From Polyangiaceae bacterium (GTDB lineage Bacteria > Myxococcota_A > Polyangia > Polyangiales > Polyangiaceae), in the NCBI GenBank assembly GCA_020849655.1, contig JADLFU010000200.1, positions 1 through 56,029 of the forward strand: a DNA stretch of 56,029 nt. The letters run 5' to 3'. Every line of letters starts with the position of its first letter. The first letter of the stretch is position 1. Positions 25,459-35,077 of this stretch are shown here, piece after piece. A program made the position numbers and the translations under genes. The notes beneath the pieces were generated by a model, which was not told the DNA's origin, made no database searches, and worked only from the letters and a program-made list of their open reading frames with translations.

Positions 25459-26622
25459 ATGACCGACCGCGACCTGCTGATGATCCCCGGCCCCATCGAG
25501 CTCGAGCCCGCGGTGCTGCGGGCGCTGGGGGAGAAGACGACGAGCCACGTCGACGCGCGCTTCATCGCGGCGTTCGGGCGGGCGCTCTCGGCGCTGCGGC
25601 AGGTGGCGCAGGCCGACGGCGCGCAGCCCTTCATCATCGCCGGCTCGGGCACGCTCGCGATGGAGATGGCCGTGCAGAACCTCGTCGAGCCGGGCGAGGC
25701 CGCGGTGGTCGTCAACACGGGGTACTTCAGCGACCGCATCGGCGCGATGCTCGAGCGCGCGGGCGCCCACGTCACCCACGTCGGCGCGAGCCCGGGCGAC
25801 GCGCCCGCCGAGGCGGACGTCGAGGCGGCGCTCGTGAAGACCCGCCCGAAGGTGCTGACGATCACGCACGTCGACACCTCCACCGGCGTGCGCGCGCCGC
25901 TCGAGCGGCTGGCCGCGCTCGGCAAGAAGCACGGCGCGCTCGTGGTCGTGGACGCCGTGTGCTCGCTCGGCGCCGAGGAGATCCGCGCGACGGCGTGGGG
26001 CCTCGACGTCGTGTTCGCGGGGAGCCAGAAGGCCCTCGGCGCGCCGCCCGGCCTCGCGGTGCTCACGGCGAGCCCGGCCGCCCAGGCGGCGCACGCGGCG
26101 CGGACGCGCCCGGTCGCGTCGATGTACGCCGATTTCGCGGAGTGGCTCCCGATCATGCGCGCGTACGAGGCGGGCACCCCGTCGTACTTCGCGACGCCCG
26201 CGGTGAACCTCGTGCGCGCGCTCGACGTCAGCCTTGCCTCGCTGCTCGAGGAGGGAATGAGCGCGCGCGTCGCCCGTCACGCGCGGACGGCGGCGGCGTT
26301 CCGCGCGGGGGCGACGGCGCTCGGCCTGACGGGGCTGCCGGCGCGCCCTGAGCTCGCGGCGCACACGCTCTCCGCGCTCCGCTACCCCGCGGGCGTGGAC
26401 GGCGCGCTCGTCGGACGCGTGCGCGAGCGAGGCGTCACGGTGGCGGGTGGCCTGCACCCCGCGCTGAAGGCCACCTACTTCCGGGTCGGGCACATGGGCG
26501 CGGTGAGCCCCTCGGACATCGTCGCGGCGGTCGCGGCAGTGGGCCGCGCGCTCGCGGCGTCGGGGCACGCCTGCGATCCTGGGGCCGCGGTGGCCGCCGC
26601 GACGCGGGCGCTCGACGCGTGA
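25459..26622 (+). CDS. Alanine-glyoxylate/serine-pyruvate aminotransferase family protein
   Basis: 387 residues, typical length. PLP fold-type I class V: GPIELEPAVLRAL, SGTLAMEM near 63-70, VVDAVCSLG with Asp165 stacking the PLP, and GSQKALGAPPGLAV with the PLP lysine at 191. It transfers amino groups between Ser/Ala and glyoxylate or pyruvate, or acts on related donors. Start ATG 25459. The stop overlaps the next gene by four bases (GTGA). Confidence 0.92.
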   Translation: MTDRDLLMIPGPIELEPAVLRALGEKTTSHVDARFIAAFGRALSALRQVAQADGAQPFIIAGSGTLAMEMAVQNLVEPGEAAVVVNTGYFSDRIGAMLERAGAHVTHVGASPGDAPAEADVEAALVKTRPKVLTITHVDTSTGVRAPLERLAALGKKHGALVVVDAVCSLGAEEIRATAWGLDVVFAGSQKALGAPPGLAVLTASPAAQAAHAARTRPVASMYADFAEWLPIMRAYEAGTPSYFATPAVNLVRALDVSLASLLEEGMSARVARHARTAAAFRAGATALGLTGLPARPELAAHTLSALRYPAGVDGALVGRVRERGVTVAGGLHPALKATYFRVGHMGAVSPSDIVAAVAAVGRALAASGHACDPGAAVAAATRALDA

Positions 26623-27797
26623 GCCCGTTCGCGGCGGGGACGATCGGCGGGGCCGTGGTCGTCGTGGGCCTCGCGCGCGCGCTGCGAGGCCGGTTCTACG
26701 CGGTCTTCTCGGCGGTGCTGCTCACCGTCCACGGCCTCGCGGCGTGCGCGCTGTTCCCCCACGTGGGCGCGCTCGCGCCGGCGTTCGTCGCGCTGCACGC
26801 GACGCTGTACATCAACCTGCTGTCGCTCGTGTGGGCGAGGCCGCGACCGCTCGCGTTCCGGCTGCTGGTGTCGTGGCCGAGCGCGGTCTTCGCGGCCGGC
26901 ACCTTCGTCGCGCTGCCGTGGGCGGTCGCGGTCACGGCGGGGGCTGCGCCGAGGCTGCTGTGGCTGCCGTACGTGGTCGCCGCGCTCGGCTTCGTCGACA
27001 CCTGGTGCCCGCGGCGCTCCGTGGTGCGCGTCGCGATCGACGGGCGCGACGCGGGTGGCCTCGCGCGCGCGCGCCCGTCACGCGCCGAGCTCGAGCGGCC
27101 GCTCCGGCTCGCGCAGCTCACCGACACGCACCTCGGGCCCTTCCAGTCGCCGGCGCGCCTGCGTCGCATCGTCGAGCGCCTGGTGGCGTCGCGCCCCGAC
27201 CTCGCGCTCCTGACGGGCGATTTCTTGACGATGGAGACGCACGCGTCGGAGGCCGAGCTCGCGTACGCGCTCGCGCCGCTGAGGGCGCTCCCCGGGCGCG
27301 CGTTCGCGTGCCGAGGCAACCACGATCTCGAGGCGCCGCGGACGGTCGCCGGCGCGCTCGCGGCGGCCGGGGTGCGGCTGCTGATCGACGAGGCCGAGGT
27401 CGTCGAGACGCCGGCGGGGCGCGTGCAGATCGTCGGCCTCGACTACCACCTCCGAGATCGGGCAGCGCGCATCGCCCGCGCGCTCGAGGCGTTCCCGCGC
27501 GAGCCTGGCGCGCTGCGGCTCGTGTTGCTGCACCACCCGGGCTCGTTCTCGCTGGTGCCCGACGGCGACGCCGATCTCGTGCTGTCGGGTCACACGCACG
27601 GCGGGCACGTGGGGCTCGTGTCGCTCGGCCTGCCGCTGACCGTGCTCGGCCTCCTCTCACGCATCCCCGATCACGGCCTGTGGGCGCGCGGCAAGAACCG
27701 CCTCTACGTGCACCGCGGGACGGGGCACTACGGGTTCCCCATCCGCCTCGGCGTCCCCGCGGAGGAGAGCGTGCTCGAGGTGGAGTGGTGCGCCTGA
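26619..27797 (+). CDS. Membrane-anchored metallophosphoesterase (YkuE/YaeI-like)
   Basis: 392 residues, GTG start. Four hydrophobic segments in residues 1-130 anchor it in the inner membrane. Calcineurin-type metal-binding motifs follow: DTH 169-171, GDF 200-202, GNHD 233-236, LLHHPG and GHTHGGH. Similar to YkuE-type UDP-2,3-diacylglucosamine or lipid phosphoesterases by architecture; substrate not determinable. Overlaps both neighbours, so it belongs to a three-gene operon. Confidence 0.92.
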   Translation: MSPFAAGTIGGAVVVVGLARALRGRFYAVFSAVLLTVHGLAACALFPHVGALAPAFVALHATLYINLLSLVWARPRPLAFRLLVSWPSAVFAAGTFVALPWAVAVTAGAAPRLLWLPYVVAALGFVDTWCPRRSVVRVAIDGRDAGGLARARPSRAELERPLRLAQLTDTHLGPFQSPARLRRIVERLVASRPDLALLTGDFLTMETHASEAELAYALAPLRALPGRAFACRGNHDLEAPRTVAGALAAAGVRLLIDEAEVVETPAGRVQIVGLDYHLRDRAARIARALEAFPREPGALRLVLLHHPGSFSLVPDGDADLVLSGHTHGGHVGLVSLGLPLTVLGLLSRIPDHGLWARGKNRLYVHRGTGHYGFPIRLGVPAEESVLEVEWCA

Positions 27798-28897
27798 GCC
27801 GCGCGCTCGCGGCGTGCGTCACGGCGGGCGCGCTGCTCGCGCTCGGGTGCGAGCGACGCGCGCCGACGACCGATCGGACAGCGCCCACGGCGCCGGTCGA
27901 TCCGCTCGTGCAGGCCGGGGCGGCCACGTTCGCGCGGTACTGCGCGCTCTGCCACGGCGCGGACGCGAAGGGCTACGCCGCCGACCACGCGCCGTCGCTC
28001 GTGTCCTCGACCTTCCTCGAGAGCGCGAGCGACGACTTCCTCGCGGGCAGCATCGAGCGCGGCCGCCCCGGCACCGCGATGGCCGGCTACGCGAAGGCGC
28101 GCGGCGGGCCCCTCGGCGACGAGGAGGTGCGCGGCGTCATCGCGTTCCTGCGCTCGAAGGGCCCGCGCCTCGCGGAGACGCCGCTCGCGCCCGCGCGCGG
28201 CACGGCCGTGTGGGGCGAGGAGCTGTACCAGCGCGAGTGCCAGACCTGCCACGGCACGCGCCTGCGCCGCGGCACGGCGCCCTGGCTCGCGAACCCGGAG
28301 TTCCTGGCGCTGGCGAGCGACGAGTTCCTCCGGCACGCCGTCACGCGCGGGCGCCCCGGCACCGACATGCGCGCGTTCGCGGGCGCGCTCCACCGCGAGC
28401 AGATCGAGGATCTCGTCTCGATGCTCCGCGCGTGGCAGACGACGCCGCCGGAGCCGCCGCCGCTCCCGCCCGCGATGCCCGGCATGGAGGGCCCGATCGT
28501 CATCCACCCGGAGGGCAAGGCGCCGACGTGGAAGGCGCGCGACGGCAGGTTCGTCGCCATCGACGACGTGAAGCGCGCCCTCGACGAGCGCCGGCGCATG
28601 ATCATCCTCGACGCCCGCGCGACGTCCGACTGGCTGCAGGTCCACGTGAAGGGCAGCGTGTCCGCGCCGTACTACGAGCCCGCGCGCCTCGACGCCGTGC
28701 CCGACGACGGCACCTGGGTGCTCGCCTACTGCGCGTGCCCGCACCACGCGTCCGGCGTGGTCGTCGACGAGCTGAAGCGGCGCGGCTACCCGAACGTCGC
28801 CATCATGGACGAGGGCATCCTCGAGTGGCAGAACCGCAAGTACCCCGTCGTCCGCGCGAAGGGCGCCTCGCCCCCGCCGGCGCCCCCGCGGCGCTGA
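27788..28897 (+). CDS. Lipoprotein with two cytochrome c domains fused to a rhodanese domain
   Basis: 369 residues from GTG 27788, ten bases inside the preceding gene. Lipobox LALGC (Cys21). Two cytochrome c domains: CALCH 52-56 with likely axial Met98, and CQTCH 151-155 with likely axial Met194. A Pro-rich linker (218-236) leads to a rhodanese domain (about 258-355; MIILDARATSDWLQVHVKGS) with active-site Cys315 in CACPHHAS. The order haem-haem-rhodanese suggests periplasmic sulfur chemistry coupled to electron transfer, such as thiosulfate or sulfite handling. That coupling is inference. Confidence 0.88.
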   Translation: MRLSRALAACVTAGALLALGCERRAPTTDRTAPTAPVDPLVQAGAATFARYCALCHGADAKGYAADHAPSLVSSTFLESASDDFLAGSIERGRPGTAMAGYAKARGGPLGDEEVRGVIAFLRSKGPRLAETPLAPARGTAVWGEELYQRECQTCHGTRLRRGTAPWLANPEFLALASDEFLRHAVTRGRPGTDMRAFAGALHREQIEDLVSMLRAWQTTPPEPPPLPPAMPGMEGPIVIHPEGKAPTWKARDGRFVAIDDVKRALDERRRMIILDARATSDWLQVHVKGSVSAPYYEPARLDAVPDDGTWVLAYCACPHHASGVVVDELKRRGYPNVAIMDEGILEWQNRKYPVVRAKGASPPPAPPRR

Positions 28898-28950
28898 GCC
28901 TGGGGGGCTGAACACCCGTCTAGCGACGCGCGCGGAGCGGCCCGCCCGCC

Positions 28951-28978
28951 TTGACCTGCGAGCTTTTCCGACTAGGGT
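28951..28978 (+). promoter_or_regulatory. Sigma-70-like promoter upstream of rpmG
   Basis: TTGACC at 28951-28956, 16-base spacer, TAGGGT at 28973-28978. Predicted start near 28985 gives a roughly 40-base leader containing GAGAAGAGA before the rpmG ATG. It is the best promoter match in the window and may also drive the mre genes. Confidence 0.65.
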
Positions 28979-29023
28979 GCGCGGGCTCAGTCGCCCGACC
29001 GACGGGGCGAGAAGAGACAAGCC

Positions 29024-29185
29024 ATGCGCGACATCATCAAGATGACCTGCGGCAAATGCGGCCGCGCCAACTACGCCACGACGAAGAACAAGCGGACGAT
29101 GACCGAGAAGCTGGAGATGAAGAAATTCTGTCCGGCCTGCCGCGGTCATCACCCGCACAAGGAAGGCAAGATCTCGAAGGGCTGA
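29024..29185 (+). CDS. rpmG: 50S ribosomal protein L33
   Basis: 53 residues. Zinc-binding (C+) form: CGKC at 9-12 and CPAC at 36-39, with [17 protein letters not shown] between them, the hallmark of L33. ATG start with a purine-rich GAGAAGAGA leader. In many genomes rpmG sits with secE-nusG; here it precedes mreB, with a strong hairpin between them. Confidence 0.95.
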   Translation: MRDIIKMTCGKCGRANYATTKNKRTMTEKLEMKKFCPACRGHHPHKEGKISKG

Positions 29186-29204
29186 GCCGAGCCCTGCCTC
29201 GTCA

Positions 29205-29226
29205 GCGGCCGGTTTGCGCCGGCCGC
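29205..29226 (+). terminator. GC-rich hairpin between rpmG and mreB
   Basis: Perfect 8-bp inverted repeat GCGGCCGG (29205-29212) and CCGGCCGC (29219-29226) with a 6-base loop. It lies 20 bases after the rpmG stop. No T-tract follows, so it is either a weak terminator/attenuator or a stabilising 3' structure. Confidence 0.5.
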
Positions 29227-29313
29227 GCCCCGCGTGCGACACTCCATCGGCGCCGCGCGCAAGCTCCCCGTGGTTCCCCACGAGCCTCGACCTTCGCCCC
29301 CTCCCGGGGGTAA

Positions 29314-30369
<1,056 letters not shown>

Positions 30370-30396
30370 CCGGCCTGCGCCCCCCGAGAGCAGTCC

Positions 30397-31278
30397 TTGT
30401 TCGGAACCACGTGGCACAAGCTGAAGCCGTACCGAGACGTCGGGGTGGTCATCCTCGCGTTGTTCGTGCCGTTCTTCGTCCTGCGCACCCACATCCGCGA
30501 CCCGGAGAAGTGGAGCGACTTCGACCGCGGCGTCGTGCGGATCACCTCGGTCGTCGAGTTCGCGGCGGCGTGGGCCGCGCGCGGCGTCTCCAACCTGTGG
30601 GGAGACTACGCGTACCTCGTCGACGTCAAGACCGACAACAAGCGCCTCGCGTTCGAGAACGCCCGGCTCACCGAGCGGGTGCGCCTGCTCGAGCAAGAGG
30701 AGGTCGAGAACCGCCGGCTGAAGCGCCTGCTCGGCCTGCGCGAGTCGCTCGGCGGCGACGTCGTCAGCGCGCACGTCATCGGCAAGGACGTCTCCGACTA
30801 CTTCCGCGTGATCCGCCTGTCGCTCGACCGCGGCGGCAAGGACGTGAAGAAGGAGATGCCCGTGATCACGCTCGGCGGCGTCGTCGGGATCGTGCAGCGC
30901 GTGTCGGGCGACACGGTCGACGTGCGGCTGGTCGTCGACGCCGACAGCGCCGTCGACGTGGTGGTCGAGCGGACGGGCGCCCGCGGCATCGTGCGCGGCA
31001 CGACCGACCTCTCTCGCTACCACTTGAAGGTCGAGTACGCGCAGCGCACCGACGAGGTCGACGTCAACGATCTGCTCGTGACGAGCGGCGTCGGGCGGCG
31101 GTTCCCGAAGGGCATCCCCGTCGCGCGCGTCACCAAGGTCATCAAGCGCGACTTCGGCATCTACCAGGATCTCGAGGCCGCCCCGACGGTCGATTTCTCG
31201 CGCCTCGAGGAGGTGCTCGTCCTCACGACGCCGCCGCAGGACAGGGACGGCGCGCCGCCCGCCGGCAAGGTGCGCTGA
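30397..31278 (+). CDS. mreC: Rod shape-determining protein MreC
   Basis: 293 residues, TTG start 27 bases after mreB. One N-terminal membrane helix (RDVGVVILALFVPFFVL), a coiled coil (about 75-110, KRLAFENARLTERVRLLEQEEVENRRLKRLL), then two beta domains (DVVSAHVIGKDVSDYFRVI, VVGIVQRVSGDTVDVRLVVD, DLLVTSGVGRRFPKGIPVARV). Periplasmic activator of PBP2 in the elongasome. One-base overlap with mreD. Confidence 0.97.
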   Translation: MFGTTWHKLKPYRDVGVVILALFVPFFVLRTHIRDPEKWSDFDRGVVRITSVVEFAAAWAARGVSNLWGDYAYLVDVKTDNKRLAFENARLTERVRLLEQEEVENRRLKRLLGLRESLGGDVVSAHVIGKDVSDYFRVIRLSLDRGGKDVKKEMPVITLGGVVGIVQRVSGDTVDVRLVVDADSAVDVVVERTGARGIVRGTTDLSRYHLKVEYAQRTDEVDVNDLLVTSGVGRRFPKGIPVARVTKVIKRDFGIYQDLEAAPTVDFSRLEEVLVLTTPPQDRDGAPPAGKVR

Positions 31279-31868
31279 TGCGCAACACGGCGTTCGTGCT
31301 GGTGGGCCTCGCGTTCCTCGTGCTGCAGGCCAACCTGTTCCGGCTGCTGTCGCCGGCGGCGTCCCTCGTGCGGAGGCTCACCGAGGACGCCGAGTGGGGG
31401 CGCGGGGCGGCCATGTTCGTCGCGTCGTGCCTGACCACACCCAACCTGCTCCTGCCGCTCATCGTGTTCACCGGGGTGCACGAGTACTCGCTGTCCCGCG
31501 GCGCGATGCTCGCCTTCGTGCTCGGGTACGCGCTGGACTTGTTCGCCGCCGCTCCGGTAGGTTTGTTCACTTTCGCGAGCGTCGCGGTGTTCGTCATCTC
31601 TCGCATCGCGGGCGTGCGCCTCGCGGCGCAGACGAAGCTCACCCAGCTCGCGCTCGCGTTCGCCTTCGCGCTCACCCAGGGCGTCATGGTGATGGTGCTC
31701 GTGGCCATCTTCCACAAGGATCCGTACGTCGCGCGCGCGATGGTGCCGAGGCTCCTGCCGTCCGCCATCTCGACGGCGCTCGCGGCGCCGCTCGTGTTCC
31801 GGCTGGCCGAGCGGGTGCACACCGCGACGATGACGGTGCCGCGCGCCTCCGAGGGCGCCGCGAGATGA
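31278..31868 (+). CDS. mreD: Rod shape-determining protein MreD
   Basis: 196 residues from ATG 31278 (TGATG overlap with mreC). Five to six membrane helices (VLVGLAFLVLQANLF, LLLPLIVFTGVHEYS, AMLAFVLGYALDLFAAAPVG, and others). Short hydrophobic proteins at this position are MreD, which links the cytoplasmic filament to the periplasmic synthases. Sequence conservation is low, so the name rests on operon position and topology. Confidence 0.92.
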   Translation: MRNTAFVLVGLAFLVLQANLFRLLSPAASLVRRLTEDAEWGRGAAMFVASCLTTPNLLLPLIVFTGVHEYSLSRGAMLAFVLGYALDLFAAAPVGLFTFASVAVFVISRIAGVRLAAQTKLTQLALAFAFALTQGVMVMVLVAIFHKDPYVARAMVPRLLPSAISTALAAPLVFRLAERVHTATMTVPRASEGAAR

Positions 31869-33916
31869 ACCTCGGCAACCGCGCGGACACCGGCGAGCTC
31901 CGCAAGCAGTTCAAGTTTCACGCGCTGTTCGTGGTCGCGGCGTTCCTGTTGTTGATCGGCCGGCTGTTCTACCTGCAGGTGCTGCAGCGCGACGAGTACC
32001 AGGCGGAGGCGAAGGAGAACATCGTCCGACGCGTCACGCTCGCGACGACCCGCGGCGTGGTCCGTGACAGCCAGGGCAAGGTCATCGCCTCCAACCGACC
32101 GGCGTACAGCGTCTACCTCGTGCCGATGCTGAAGGTCGATCGCAAGCTCGTCTGCATCACGGAGACGGAGGTCTGGAGCAAGGTGGTGTCGTACCTGTCG
32201 CTGCCACAGGACGAGCGCCTGCGCGCGGAGAAGAAGCTCGGCGAGATCTGCGCCGATCCGCGCAGCGATCCGCGGGCCCGCAAGTTTCAGCAGTTCTTGC
32301 TCCGCGAGGACATCGGGCGAGACGTGGTCGCCACGCTGGAGACCCACGCGTCCGAGCTGCGCGGGGTCGACGTCGCGCCGGCCCCGGTGCGCTACTACCC
32401 GTACGGCGAGCTGTCGGCGCACATCCTCGGGTACATGGCCGAGGTCGACGCCGAGCTGCTCGCGCGGCTCCGCGCCGCCGGGTACACGGAGGGCGATCGC
32501 ATCGGCGCCGCGGGCGTCGAGCGCGCCTGGGAGAGCTACCTGCGCGGCCAGCGCGGCTGGGAGAAGGTCATCGTCGACGCGCGCAACCAGCGGCGCAGCG
32601 GCCCCGACGCGGAGCGGCTGCTCGACGAGCCGCGATCGCTGCAGCCGGTGCCGGGCCGCGATCTGCGGCTGTCGCTCGACATCGAGCTCGTCGACGCGAT
32701 CGACCAGGCGATGCGCGGGCAGATCGCGGGCTCGGTCGTGGTCGTCGACGTGCGCACGGGGCGCGTGCTCGCGCTCTACTCGAAGCCGAGCTTCGATCCG
32801 AACATCCTCTCGGGCGGGTCGGGGAAGCAAGCCATCCGCGACGCGTTCCGCCGCCTGTACGGCGATCCCCTGTTGCCGACGCTCGACAAGACGATGAGCG
32901 GATCGTACCCGCCGGGCTCGACGTACAAGCCCTTCACGGCGCTCGCGGCGCTCGAGCCGCCGTCGGCCGACCCCTCGCGCCCGCAGAGGAGCGTGCTCGA
33001 CCCGCGCACCCGCGTGAACTGCCGCGGGTTCATCAACTACGGCAAGCGCCTGTTTCGCTGCACACACGTGCACGGGCCCGTCGACATGCGCCAGGCGATC
33101 GTCCAGTCGTGCAACGTCTATTTCTACGAGATCGCGGACCGCCTGGCGACCTCGCTCGGCGGCTCGGGGTTCGGGCTCGACGCCCTCGCGCACTGGGGGA
33201 TGATGTTCGGCCTCGGGCAGAAGACGGGCATGGGCGCCAACCCGGAGTCGGCCGGGCGCATCCCCACGTACACCTGGTACACGACGCACTACAAGGGTCA
33301 GTTTCGCGGCGGGTTCACGCTGAACGCGGCCATCGGCCAGGGCGCGACGACCGTGAGCGTGCTGCAGCTCGCGCTCGCGTACGCCGCGCTCGCCAACGGC
33401 GGCACGCTCTACCAGCCGCAGCTGGTGCGCGCGGTCGAGACGAGCGACGGCGCCATCGTCCAGGACTTCTCCCCCCGCGTGAAGCGCCGCATCGAGATGA
33501 GGCCCGAGCACTGGCGCCTGATCGTCGACGGCCTCCGCGGCGTGGTGCAGGAGGCGGAGGGCACGGCGCACAGCGAGCGCCTCGCGGACGTCGAGATGTC
33601 AGGGAAGACCGGCACCGCACAGACCTCCCACAAGGGTGTGCACGGAGAGGACGCGAGCCGCGTCTGGTATTTCAACCGAGACCACGCGTGGTTCGCCGGG
33701 TTCTCCCCGTCGCGCGCCCCGGAGATCGCCGTCGCGGTGCTGATCGAGCACGGCGGCGCCGGCGGCAAGAACGCCGCGCCCGTCGCTTTCTTGGCGGCGC
33801 GCGCCTACCAGAAGCTCACCTCCGAGCGCCTCGCGGCGAAGGCGTCGCCGCCGCCGCCGCCGAAGCCCACCACGCCGTCCGACAAGCGACCGAAGGGGCG
33901 CCCCAAGAAGCGATGA
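31865..33916 (+). CDS. mrdA: Penicillin-binding protein 2 (elongasome transpeptidase)
   Basis: 683 residues, ATG overlapping the mreD stop (ATGA). N-terminal membrane helix 20-38, PBP dimerisation region (TTRGVVRDSQGKVIASNRPAY), then the transpeptidase: STYK 352-355 with the nucleophile Ser, SCN 415-417 and KTGTA 581-585. The insert between Leu338 and the STYK block and the Pro/Lys-rich tail (after 650) are modest extensions. Cross-links peptidoglycan during cell elongation with RodA. Confidence 0.97.
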   Translation: MNLGNRADTGELRKQFKFHALFVVAAFLLLIGRLFYLQVLQRDEYQAEAKENIVRRVTLATTRGVVRDSQGKVIASNRPAYSVYLVPMLKVDRKLVCITETEVWSKVVSYLSLPQDERLRAEKKLGEICADPRSDPRARKFQQFLLREDIGRDVVATLETHASELRGVDVAPAPVRYYPYGELSAHILGYMAEVDAELLARLRAAGYTEGDRIGAAGVERAWESYLRGQRGWEKVIVDARNQRRSGPDAERLLDEPRSLQPVPGRDLRLSLDIELVDAIDQAMRGQIAGSVVVVDVRTGRVLALYSKPSFDPNILSGGSGKQAIRDAFRRLYGDPLLPTLDKTMSGSYPPGSTYKPFTALAALEPPSADPSRPQRSVLDPRTRVNCRGFINYGKRLFRCTHVHGPVDMRQAIVQSCNVYFYEIADRLATSLGGSGFGLDALAHWGMMFGLGQKTGMGANPESAGRIPTYTWYTTHYKGQFRGGFTLNAAIGQGATTVSVLQLALAYAALANGGTLYQPQLVRAVETSDGAIVQDFSPRVKRRIEMRPEHWRLIVDGLRGVVQEAEGTAHSERLADVEMSGKTGTAQTSHKGVHGEDASRVWYFNRDHAWFAGFSPSRAPEIAVAVLIEHGGAGGKNAAPVAFLAARAYQKLTSERLAAKASPPPPPKPTTPSDKRPKGRPKKR

Positions 33917-35067
33917 GAGACCTGCGCGATCGGCACCTCGACCGGACGGGAGACTACTTCGACTGGCCGCTCTTCATCGCGACGATGATCGTGATGGTGA
34001 TCGGCGAGGTGAACCTCTACTCGGCGACGAGCGTCTACCAGAAGTCCCGCGCGGATCTCTACGTCAGCCAGCTGTACTTCCTCGTCGCGGGCGGCGTCAT
34101 CGCCACCTTCATGTTCGTCGTCGACTACCGACACTTCGAGCGCTGGGCCTACTTCCTCTACGGGTTCGGGGTGCTGACGCTCGGCCTGGTCTTCGTGCTC
34201 GGCAAGGACATCCGCGGGTCGAGCCGCTGGATCAACGTCGGCGGGTTCGGGTTCCAGCCGAGCGAGTTCATGAAGATCTGGCTGGCGCTCGCGCTCGCCA
34301 AGTACTTCCACGAGGCGCCCCGGTCCGACCAGCCGAAGACCCTGCGCGAGCTGGGGATCCCGGCGGCGATGACGATCGTGCCGTTCTTCCTCATCCTCCG
34401 ACAGCCCGATCTCGGCACGGCGCTCATCGTCGGGCTCGTGGGGTTCAGCATCACGGCGCTCAACCGGGTGCGCTGGCGGAGCATCGCGGCCTTGGTCGGG
34501 ACCATCGGCGTCGCGCTGCCCATCGCCTACTCCAACCTGCAGGGCTACCAGCTGAAGCGCATCGAGACGTTCCTCAACCCGGAGAGCGACGTCACCGGCG
34601 CCGGCTACCACGCCCACCACGCCCGCATCGCCATCGGCAACGGTGGGGTGTTCGGGCAGGGGTACATGAAGGGCTCACAGAACCAGTATTACTTCCTGCC
34701 CGACCAGTACACGGACTTCCCCTTCCCCGTGATGGCCGAAGACTGGGGCTTCGTCGGCAGCGTGGTGCTGATCCTCGTCTACGCGTTCATCGTGCTCTGG
34801 GGCATCCGCATCGCCGCCCTGTCGCGCGACCGCTTCGGCGCGGTCGCGGCGATCGGTGTCTCCGGGATGATCTTCTGGCACGCGTTCTTCAACCTCGGCA
34901 TGGTGACCGGCGTGCTGCCGGTCGTCGGCGTGACCCTGCCGCTCTTCAGCTACGGGGGCTCCTCGGTCATCACCATCCTGATGGGCCTCGGCCTGTTGCT
35001 GAACATCTCGGGGCGCAGGCCGCACATCGCGCCGCTGCGCACCGAGCGGATGACGTTCGCGAGGTGA
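33913..35067 (+). CDS. rodA: Rod shape-determining peptidoglycan glycosyltransferase RodA
   Basis: 384 residues, ATG overlapping the mrdA stop. SEDS family with about ten membrane helices. Conserved segments: GSSRWINVGGFGFQPSEFMKIWLALALAKY, RQPDLGTALI, YHAHHARIAIGNGGVFGQGYMKGSQNQYYFLPDQYTDF (large periplasmic loop with the catalytic Asp region) and VTLPLFSYGGSS. Polymerises lipid II glycan chains together with PBP2. Last gene of the mre operon, ending 10 bases from the convergent lipoprotein gene. Confidence 0.97.
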   Translation: MRDLRDRHLDRTGDYFDWPLFIATMIVMVIGEVNLYSATSVYQKSRADLYVSQLYFLVAGGVIATFMFVVDYRHFERWAYFLYGFGVLTLGLVFVLGKDIRGSSRWINVGGFGFQPSEFMKIWLALALAKYFHEAPRSDQPKTLRELGIPAAMTIVPFFLILRQPDLGTALIVGLVGFSITALNRVRWRSIAALVGTIGVALPIAYSNLQGYQLKRIETFLNPESDVTGAGYHAHHARIAIGNGGVFGQGYMKGSQNQYYFLPDQYTDFPFPVMAEDWGFVGSVVLILVYAFIVLWGIRIAALSRDRFGAVAAIGVSGMIFWHAFFNLGMVTGVLPVVGVTLPLFSYGGSSVITILMGLGLLLNISGRRPHIAPLRTERMTFAR

Positions 35068-35077
35068 GGCGCGCGGC

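Noticed and set aside
21627-26177. 1516-codon open frame on the minus strand
   Set aside because: Composition is Arg/Ala/His-rich antisense of the lipoprotein and aminotransferase genes and has no domain motifs; long antisense frames are expected at this GC content.
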